A stretch of 6,468 bases of DNA. Source: Bacteroidales bacterium (GTDB lineage: Bacteria > Bacteroidota > Bacteroidia > Bacteroidales > B18-G4). How positions within the stretch are numbered: position 1 is the first letter of the stretch; each line of letters begins with the position of its first letter. A program made the position numbers and the translations under genes. The stretch covers positions 1-6,468 of the forward strand of contig JAGLYE010000090.1 of NCBI GenBank assembly GCA_023132505.1, written 5' to 3'. Of the stretch, positions 1 through 5,242 are shown piece by piece. The notes under the pieces were generated by a model. That model was not told where the DNA came from and did not search any database. It was given only the letters and a program-made list of their open reading frames with translations.

Positions 1-2
1 AC

Positions 3-332
3 ATCTATGACTATGTAGTGGAAGGCCGGCTCAAGGAACTGTATGAAAATAAGGATTACGGGCGTTATGCCGACAAGGATGGAAGTATGCATGTGTGCTT
101 CACAGCTACCAACCATACCTCCGGCGGTAATTCCGGCAGTCCGTTGTTGAATGATAATGGAGAGCTGCTGGGCATCAACTTCGACCGCTGCTGGGAAGGT
201 ACCATGAGCGACATAGTTTATGATCCCGAACAATGCAGAAATATTTCCATCGATATCCGTTATTTACTTTTTATCATTGATAAGTTTGCGGGGGCTACGC
301 ACCTGATCGATGAAATGACAATCATAGATTAA
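3..332 (+). CDS. S46 family serine dipeptidyl-peptidase, DPP11-like (3' end only)
   Basis: This is the C-terminal 109 residues of an S46 peptidase; the reading frame is open through the left edge, so the start is outside the window. S46 enzymes (DPP7/DPP11) are periplasmic serine exopeptidases that release dipeptides from oligopeptide N-termini, feeding amino-acid fermentation in Bacteroidota. The signature TSGGNSGSP is present, with the catalytic serine at nt 132-134. The family tail follows: FDRCWEGTMSDI, then CRNISIDIRYLLFIIDKFAGA, ending in a short ELTI-like segment. Eighteen residues after the catalytic serine stands an arginine (nt 186-188). From family knowledge, Porphyromonas DPP11 has Arg673 exactly 18 after Ser655 and uses it to bind Asp/Glu at P1, whereas DPP7 has glycine there. 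I therefore infer acidic P1 specificity. The catalytic His and Asp lie upstream and cannot be checked. Its stop shares one base with the next start. Confidence 0.93.
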   Translation: MYDYVVEGRLKELYENKDYGRYADKDGSMHVCFTATNHTSGGNSGSPLLNDNGELLGINFDRCWEGTMSDIVYDPEQCRNISIDIRYLLFIIDKFAGATHLIDEMTIID

Positions 333-2089
333 TGATCAAAAGGTCTGTTTTTTACATTTTTCTGCTGATACCGGTGACTATTTTTTCGCAGACTTCCATA
401 CATATGGAAGAAGCTGCGGATTATCGTGACCTGGGTTTTAAATCCATCAAAGAGTATGATGACCTTCATGGGTTTGAATTTCTGGATGATGCAGTTGAAG
501 TATCCGGTTCGGGCCTTGATAAGATTGTCTTCGGCTACCATCCATTCTGGGGCGGGTCAAACTATCTGAATTACCAATGGGGCTTGATGAGCGACCTCTG
601 CTATTTTTCCTACGATGTGGATCCTGAAACAGGGGAGCCAACTTCCTTTTACAGCTGGCTGACCTCTCCGGCCATTGATTCAGCCTTTGCACATGATGTG
701 CGGGTACATCTATGCGTAACACTTTTCTCCGGGCAAAGTATCTTCTTTAATAATCCCCAGGCAAGGGAAACCCTGACCAACAACCTTATCGACCTGGTAA
801 AACAGCGTGGTGCTCATGGCGTAAACCTTGATTTTGAAGCGGTGCCTGCTTCGCAGGGACCAAACATGCTGGATTATATCGCTGAATTTTCCACGGCTTT
901 TCACGACAGCCTTCCCGGCGGGATCCTCAGCATTGCTATGCCGGCCGTTGACTGGAGCGGGATCTTTGATGTCGGCGTGCTGAACCAATACATTGACCTG
1001 TTCATGATCATGGGCTACGACTACTACTGGAACGGAAGCAGCCAGGCCGGTCCCATCGATCCGCATTATAGCATGACATCCGGCTATAACTATAACGTAT
1101 CCCGGACCATTTCATATTATCAGTCGGAAGGCATGCCGCTGGAGAAAATGCTTATCGGCGTTCCTTATTATGCACGTGAATGGCCAACCGCCTCCGGCAT
1201 AGCCCCCTCTTCAACGACAGGCAATGGTTCTGCCTATACCTGGGCCAATATCATGAACAACACTTCAGGGAATTACATCCCTGAAAATAAACATATCGAA
1301 CCCAATTCTTTCGGGCCCTATTATGCATATTATGACAATGGATGGTACCAGTGCTTCCTGAATGATGTCAACTCCCTGGAACGGCGTTATGAGATGGTCA
1401 ACTACCGTGGCCTTGCCGGCATCGGCATTTGGGCTCTGGGCTATGATAACGGTTATATTGAGTTGTGGGAAGTCATCAATGAAAGCTTCGCACAGGGAAC
1501 GCAGATCACAATGTATGATACATTATATGATTCCGGTGGACCGTCGTGGAATTATTATGATGATGAAGACTATACACTCACCATCCACGGCCTCGACGAT
1601 GAAGCTATCAGATTGGAATTTACACAGTTCAACCTGGAGACCGGCTACGATTCACTGTGGGTTTATGATGGCTATTATCCCGGCGGGTACCTGCTGGGTG
1701 GATATACAGGCAGTAACCTTCCCCCGGTCATAATGTCTTCTGAACTTATGACTCTTCGCTTCAGGTCCGACCATAATACAACTGCCCCGGGATGGACTGC
1801 CCTGGTAGAAAGCTTCCTGATTTCGGTAAAAGAAGTAAAGAATCCGCTTGTTGATATGAAAATATATCCCAATCCTGCATCCACAAAGCTTAATTTGGAG
1901 TTGCAGCCCTTCAATTCCCCAGTACTTGTCAGGATATATGATCTTCAGGGCAGGATGATAACTACTGACAACATACCTCCAGGCACCGGTACCATGCAAA
2001 CGGATGTATCCACTCTCGTGCCAGGCATATACTTGCTAGTATTATCTAATGATAATCAGCGTTTATGTAAGAAAATATTTATTTATTAA
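332..2089 (+). CDS. Secreted GH18 family glycosidase-like protein with CUB domain and T9SS sorting domain
   Basis: This 585-residue protein appears to be exported by Sec and then the type IX system. Domains in order: signal peptide (1-19, ending IFSQ); GH18 barrel (about 60-385); a CUB domain without cysteines (about 395-492, with YDSGG, DSLWVYDG and a closing GW-ALV); and a T9SS type A sorting domain (about 505-585, IYPNPA at 511-516, then IYDLQGR and PGIYLL). In the barrel, the catalytic strand reads HGVNLDFE, with Glu169 as presumed acid and Asp167 assisting. The two earlier Asp of the classic DGxDxDxE are His162 and Asn165. MGYDYYW (227-233) and the strand-8 Trp367 in GIGIWALGY are also present. 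The NxDFE and YDYYW...GP pattern resembles the YaaH/SleL spore-cortex hydrolase branch more than classical chitinases, so the substrate may be chitin, peptidoglycan or another GlcNAc glycan. The start is chosen for the signal peptide and the TAATG overlap with the peptidase gene, which suggests translational coupling. Confidence 0.93.
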   Translation: MIKRSVFYIFLLIPVTIFSQTSIHMEEAADYRDLGFKSIKEYDDLHGFEFLDDAVEVSGSGLDKIVFGYHPFWGGSNYLNYQWGLMSDLCYFSYDVDPETGEPTSFYSWLTSPAIDSAFAHDVRVHLCVTLFSGQSIFFNNPQARETLTNNLIDLVKQRGAHGVNLDFEAVPASQGPNMLDYIAEFSTAFHDSLPGGILSIAMPAVDWSGIFDVGVLNQYIDLFMIMGYDYYWNGSSQAGPIDPHYSMTSGYNYNVSRTISYYQSEGMPLEKMLIGVPYYAREWPTASGIAPSSTTGNGSAYTWANIMNNTSGNYIPENKHIEPNSFGPYYAYYDNGWYQCFLNDVNSLERRYEMVNYRGLAGIGIWALGYDNGYIELWEVINESFAQGTQITMYDTLYDSGGPSWNYYDDEDYTLTIHGLDDEAIRLEFTQFNLETGYDSLWVYDGYYPGGYLLGGYTGSNLPPVIMSSELMTLRFRSDHNTTAPGWTALVESFLISVKEVKNPLVDMKIYPNPASTKLNLELQPFNSPVLVRIYDLQGRMITTDNIPPGTGTMQTDVSTLVPGIYLLVLSNDNQRLCKKIFIY

Positions 2090-2104
2090 TGACAAATGAA
2101 TTTT

Positions 2105-2190
2105 AGCCACAGAGCCACAGGAAACACAGAGCACCACAGTTGGTAATACCAAGAAACTGTGCAACTCTGTGCCTTAGTGCCTCTGTGGCT
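2105..2190. repeat. 86-nt imperfect palindromic repeat built from CACAGAG-type units
   Basis: The outer arms AGCCACAGAG (2105-2114) and CTCTGTGGCT (2181-2190) are exact reverse complements. Further in, CACAGAG (2125-2131) pairs with CTCTGTG (2165-2171), and CACAGTT (2135-2141) with AACTGTG (2155-2161). The centre holds TTGGTA-A-TACCAA (2140-2152). Each arm is itself a run of four CACAGAG-like heptamers; in the left arm they start at 2108, 2116, 2125 and 2135. The element fills the gap between two convergent genes, so a transcript from either side would fold it. It could act as a bidirectional terminator or 3'-end stabiliser, but no clear T-run follows either arm. From memory, similar CCACAGAG intergenic repeats are common in environmental Bacteroidota genomes; their origin is unknown to me. 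Confidence 0.85.
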
Positions 2191-2213
2191 TGTTCTTATA
2201 AGTTAAGCAATCT

Positions 2214-3065
2214 TTAAAAAGGGTGGCCAATCAAGCTTACGCCCAGATATTGCACTTTTAGATGCGTATACTGGCTATATGGAAGGTTTCCGCCAAAGTA
2301 TTGAAGCATCACCTGGAATGTCCGGTTTGGGCGTATGGCCAACTCAATACCTGCACCCAACTGGGTGTTCAGGCTCCATTTTGTTTCCTGGAGTACCTGG
2401 AAATCTGCGCCGGCAATATAGTTGAACTTCGAGCCTTCTTTCACCGGACTCCTGAAGAGAAACCCGCCCTGGAATTTCCAGAAACCCCTGTTATACGGCG
2501 AGATGAATGCCATCCCCACACCTCCGTAATAACGCATCTTCTCAAATTTCCATGAAGCATGGATGTCCACCGCATTATAGGTATTCCTGTTTTCCCCGAA
2601 ACCAGTTATCCAGTTTCGGATAATATATTCCTCCGAAAAATGGGAAGAAACATGGTAAAGGGCGGCACGAAGAGAAAATCGTTTTTTCCGGAAAACAAAC
2701 GGTATGCCTGCCTTGAAATCCGTGCTGATCAGGTTCACCTGGAAAATACTGCCGGGCTCAACAAATTCAAATTGGAAAAATACCGTGGCCATGAATCCTA
2801 TCTCAAAGCCATAGTCTCCCATGTCCCATTGTACTACCGGAAGCTGAAATCCCAGCGCAAGCGGAGAATAGATCAGGTCTTTCCAATACGCACCTTCCCA
2901 GTAAGCATACAAGGATCCGAACGACTGGCACTCGACAGGGTCGAGGATCAGCGGGTCGAAATAATGCAGATCCGGCAGGAATTTCACCGCCTTTTGCTTT
3001 TCCTGCGAATATGCTGTGGTAAAGAAGGCCAGTAGTAAAAGAAATATTAGCAGATGGACTTTCAT
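2214..3065 (-). CDS. Predicted outer-membrane beta-barrel protein, DUF1207-like
   Basis: This 283-residue protein has a strong signal peptide (MKVHLLIFLLLLAFFTTAYS, cleavage near residue 20) and no transmembrane helix afterwards. The rest is dominated by alternating aromatic/polar strands and glycines, for example YGFEIGFMATVFFQFEF (85-101) and YYGGVGMAF (179-187). It ends in phenylalanine, as many beta-barrel outer-membrane proteins do. The FDPLILDPVE segment near 36-45 and HVSSHFSEEY at 138-147 resemble the DUF1207 family as I remember it (motif roughly H-SSH-x-x-EY). Many members are longer (about 400 residues), so this would be a short one. I do not know its function; surface transport, lipid handling or a structural role are all possible. 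It is monocistronic in view, convergent with the GH18 gene and divergent from mutA. CACAGAG-type repeats lie on both sides of it. Family assignment is moderate; the coding call itself is firm. Confidence 0.82.
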   Translation of the reverse strand: MKVHLLIFLLLLAFFTTAYSQEKQKAVKFLPDLHYFDPLILDPVECQSFGSLYAYWEGAYWKDLIYSPLALGFQLPVVQWDMGDYGFEIGFMATVFFQFEFVEPGSIFQVNLISTDFKAGIPFVFRKKRFSLRAALYHVSSHFSEEYIIRNWITGFGENRNTYNAVDIHASWKFEKMRYYGGVGMAFISPYNRGFWKFQGGFLFRSPVKEGSKFNYIAGADFQVLQETKWSLNTQLGAGIELAIRPNRTFQVMLQYFGGNLPYSQYTHLKVQYLGVSLIGHPF

Positions 3066-3073
3066 CTAATAAA

Positions 3074-3081
3074 CAAATGTA
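3074..3081 (-). promoter_or_regulatory. Possible Bacteroidota -7 element (TACATTTG) before the DUF1207-like gene
   Basis: Read on the minus strand, these bases are TACATTTG, an exact match to the Bacteroidota sigma-ABfr -7 consensus TAnnTTTG. Only 8 nt separate it from the start codon at 3065, so transcription from here would give a nearly leaderless mRNA. No clear TTG -33 element sits at the expected distance. In AT-rich DNA such a match can arise by chance, so this is a weak call. Confidence 0.3.
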
Positions 3082-3084
3082 AGG

Positions 3085-3113
3085 ATTCAATATGAATTTC
3101 GAATTCATTGAAT
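3085..3113. promoter_or_regulatory. AT-rich imperfect palindrome, possible operator
   Basis: ATGAATT (3092-3098) and AATTCAT (3102-3108) are exact reverse complements around a TCG spacer. ATTCA (3085-3089) and TGAAT (3109-3113) extend the pairing to 12 bp with a two-base bulge. It sits immediately upstream of the possible -7 element of the minus-strand gene, where a DNA-binding dimer would overlap the polymerase footprint. It could equally be a small hairpin without function. The symmetry is seen directly; the operator role is inference. Confidence 0.35.
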
Positions 3114-3122
3114 ATTTTGTTT

Positions 3123-3157
3123 GCCACAGAGCCACGGAAGACACAGAGTTGCACAGT
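3123..3157 (+). repeat. Half-copy of the CACAGAG-type repeat
   Basis: This 35-nt element matches the left arm of the 2105-2190 palindrome at 29 of 35 positions without gaps. It matches the reverse complement of the right arm even more closely at one end: CACAGAGTTGCACAGT (3142-3157) equals the complement of 2156-2171 exactly. The four heptamer units start at 3125, 3133, 3142 and 3152, giving the same 8-9-10 spacing as in the other copy. No partner arm follows, so it cannot form the long hairpin. With the copy at 2105-2190 it brackets the DUF1207-like gene. Confidence 0.8.
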
Positions 3158-3277
3158 AATTCGAAACTTAGAACTTAAAAATTGAAACTAACTCAAAACT
3201 CACCACGTCCGCCGCAACGCAGTGAAGGAGGAACACTCAACACCCATAACTTATTCTTCCGAATGGCAGAATTGTCG

Positions 3278-3285
3278 TAATTTTA
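3278..3285 (+). promoter_or_regulatory. Weak candidate -7 element upstream of mutA
   Basis: TAATTTTA matches five of the six fixed bases of the Bacteroidota -7 consensus TAnnTTTG, 48 nt before the mutA start codon. No convincing TTG -33 element is present at the proper distance. It is listed because it is the best candidate I see on this strand in the gap and the leader length would be ordinary. Confidence 0.22.
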
Positions 3286-3288
3286 CAA

Positions 3289-3312
3289 GCTACAGCAGCT
3301 AATTGCTGTTGC
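3289..3312 (+). promoter_or_regulatory. Small stem-loop or operator-like palindrome in the mutA leader
   Basis: ACAGCA (3292-3297) and TGCTGT (3304-3309) are exact reverse complements around a six-base loop. A single T-T mismatch then continues into GC/GC (3289-3290 with 3311-3312). The element ends 21 nt before the mutA start codon. It could be a regulator site or a leader hairpin. It is far too small to be a cobalamin riboswitch and I see no B12-box sequence nearby. Confidence 0.35.
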
Positions 3313-3333
3313 ATAAAGATTAAGAGAATAATA

Positions 3334-5211
3334 ATGAGCGATCAAAAGAAAAAATTATTCAGTGAATTTCCGCCGGTGAGCACTTCTGATTGGGAAGCCG
3401 TGATCGAAAAGGACCTGAAAGGTGCCGACTACGAAAAAAAGCTGGTATGGAATACCGGGCAGGGTTTCACCGTAAAGCCTTACTACCGGGAGGAAGACCT
3501 TCAGGAAATTGACGGCACAGCCATTCTGCCGGGTGTATTTCCCTATGTCAGGGGGAATAAGGTGAAAGGTAATGATTGGTATATCCGTCAGAACATACGC
3601 GTGAATAATATCGAAAGGGCAAATAAAAAAGCCCTCGATATCCTGATGAAAGGGGTCAACTCCCTGGGCCTTATCCTCGACGATAATAAGGAATACAGCA
3701 AAGAAGATCTCGATGGCCTTTGCCGGAACATCTTTGCCGAGATCGTTGAGTTGAACTTTGTATGTGGCAGGCAGGCCGAAAATATTGCCGGCATCTACCT
3801 TGAGCTTGTACAACAATACAACCGCGACTACCAGAAGGTGCATGGATCTGTGAACTATGATCCATTGGGCAGGCTTGTCATCAAAGGGAATTATTACGAT
3901 TCCATCGATGAGGACTTCGAGCGTTGCCGCAGGATGATCAATCTCACTGCCAACCTGCCCCATTTTAATGTGATCACTGTCAATGGCAGAAATTTTCACC
4001 ATGCAGGCTCATCTGTTGTACAGGAACTTGCTTACAGTCTGGCTGCAGGCGCGGAATACCTCACACAGCTTACCGACCGCGGCTTGTCAGTAGATAAGGT
4101 GGCACCGGGCATGCGTTTCAACTTCTCCATTGGCTCCGACTATTTTATGGAGATTGCCAAGATAAGGGCTGCCAGGCAGCTGTGGGCAAACATTGTGAAA
4201 GCCTATGGGCCAAGCAGCGACGACATCGCCCGAATGGGCATCCATACTGAAACAGCTTCATGGAACATTAGCGTTTATGATCCCTATGTGAACATGCTCC
4301 GGTCAACAACGGAGTCGATGTCGGCAGCCATCGCCGGTGTAGATTCTCATATTGTCAGGCCTTTCGATGCGGCATTTTCAAAACCCGAAGAATTCAGCGA
4401 ACGCATTGCCCGGAATCAACAGCTCCTGCTGAAAGAAGAAGCCTATCTCGATAAGGTTGCCGATCCGGCCGCAGGCTCTTATTACATAGAAACCCTCACT
4501 GCCTCCATGGTGGATGAAGCCTGGAATATCTTCCTCGGGATTGAAGAAAAAGGTGGTTATATTGAAGCGGTGAAATCCGGTTATATCCAGCGAAAGATCA
4601 TGGAAAATGCCGAAGCAATGGATAAAGCCATCGCCACACGTAAGATGAGCCTGTTGGGCACTAACCAGTATCCTAATTTTGCCGAAAGAATAGAAAAATA
4701 TATTCCTGCGGAGGTATTCAAACCCTCCCATTTTACCGAAAAGAATGCCATCGTGGAAACCCTGATACCCTATCGTGGCTCTCAGGCTTTTGAAGCGTTG
4801 CGCAAAAAGACTGACGACTACTCCCGTGAGAATAAGCGTCCAGCTATTTTCATGTTTACCTATGGAAACCTTAGCATGCGCATAGCCAGGGCACAATTTG
4901 CAAGTAACTTTTTTGCCGTGGCCGGCTTCGATCTCATCAACAACCCTGGATTCAAAACCATCGATGCCGGGGTACAGGCCGCCATCGACAGCAAGGCCGG
5001 GATAGTGGTGATATGCAGCTCTGATGATGAGTATGCCACCATAGCCCCGGAAATATGCAAAAAGCTAAAAGGCCATGCCATCGTGGTGCTGGCCGGCTAT
5101 CCAAAAGATATCATCGACGATCTTAAAAAAGCCGGGCTGAAGCATTTTATCCATATGCACTCAAATGTGTTGGAAAGCTTGCAGGAAATACAGAAGGAAC
5201 TGGGAATATGA
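3334..5211 (+). CDS. mutA: Methylmalonyl-CoA mutase, small (beta, non-catalytic) subunit
   Basis: This 625-residue protein is the cytoplasmic partner of MutB in the enzyme that interconverts succinyl-CoA and (R)-methylmalonyl-CoA. The N-terminus (LFSEFPPVS, then [20 protein letters not shown]) is typical of the small subunit. A degenerate mutase barrel follows, with [17 protein letters not shown] near 211-227 and [14 protein letters not shown] near 380-395. The Rossmann-like C-terminal domain has [18 protein letters not shown] from about 510 and [10 protein letters not shown] further on. Where the large subunit carries the cobalamin-ligand motif DxHxxG, this one reads GNLSMR, so it should not bind B12. 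Compared with MutB in this window, active-site Tyr84 is Asn87 here and Tyr238-His239 are Arg219-Asn220, as expected for a structural subunit. Length is normal for the family. The ATG is preceded by an A-rich stretch without a Shine-Dalgarno sequence. mutB starts 31 nt after its stop, so they form an operon. Confidence 0.97.
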   Translation: MSDQKKKLFSEFPPVSTSDWEAVIEKDLKGADYEKKLVWNTGQGFTVKPYYREEDLQEIDGTAILPGVFPYVRGNKVKGNDWYIRQNIRVNNIERANKKALDILMKGVNSLGLILDDNKEYSKEDLDGLCRNIFAEIVELNFVCGRQAENIAGIYLELVQQYNRDYQKVHGSVNYDPLGRLVIKGNYYDSIDEDFERCRRMINLTANLPHFNVITVNGRNFHHAGSSVVQELAYSLAAGAEYLTQLTDRGLSVDKVAPGMRFNFSIGSDYFMEIAKIRAARQLWANIVKAYGPSSDDIARMGIHTETASWNISVYDPYVNMLRSTTESMSAAIAGVDSHIVRPFDAAFSKPEEFSERIARNQQLLLKEEAYLDKVADPAAGSYYIETLTASMVDEAWNIFLGIEEKGGYIEAVKSGYIQRKIMENAEAMDKAIATRKMSLLGTNQYPNFAERIEKYIPAEVFKPSHFTEKNAIVETLIPYRGSQAFEALRKKTDDYSRENKRPAIFMFTYGNLSMRIARAQFASNFFAVAGFDLINNPGFKTIDAGVQAAIDSKAGIVVICSSDDEYATIAPEICKKLKGHAIVVLAGYPKDIIDDLKKAGLKHFIHMHSNVLESLQEIQKELGI

Positions 5212-5242
5212 TCAGTATTATCAAACCTTGAAGACAAAAGAC

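Noticed and set aside
2105..2190. CRISPR-like array from the repeated CACAGAG units
   Set aside because: Units are only 7 nt at 8-10 nt steps and arranged as a palindrome, with no spacers of CRISPR size and no cas genes.
2262..3035. Two plus-strand open frames (2262-2555 and 2559-3035) opposite the DUF1207-like gene
   Set aside because: They are antisense to a gene with a clear signal peptide and beta-barrel pattern. Their translations lack recognisable domains and are rich in basic, low-quality composition typical of shadow frames.
3198..3240. Possible further decayed repeat with CCGCCGCAACGC and AGTGAAGGAGG
   Set aside because: The two halves pair only poorly and I found no second copy in the window, so I cannot support it as a repeat or terminator.
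3066..3333. Cobalamin riboswitch before mutA
   Set aside because: No B12-box-like sequence or long structured leader is visible. The GCCACAGAG at 3123 belongs to the intergenic repeat.
3355..4002. 215-codon minus-strand open frame inside mutA
   Set aside because: It is fully antisense to strongly conserved mutA coding sequence, and the translation shows no family motif. The other minus-strand frames in mutA and mutB were rejected for the same reason.
5208..5231. Seven-residue mini-frame starting ATGATC on the mutA stop (ATGA overlap)
   Set aside because: It ends after seven codons, lies in a different frame from mutB, and nothing supports translation. The mutB ATG at 5243 is sufficient.
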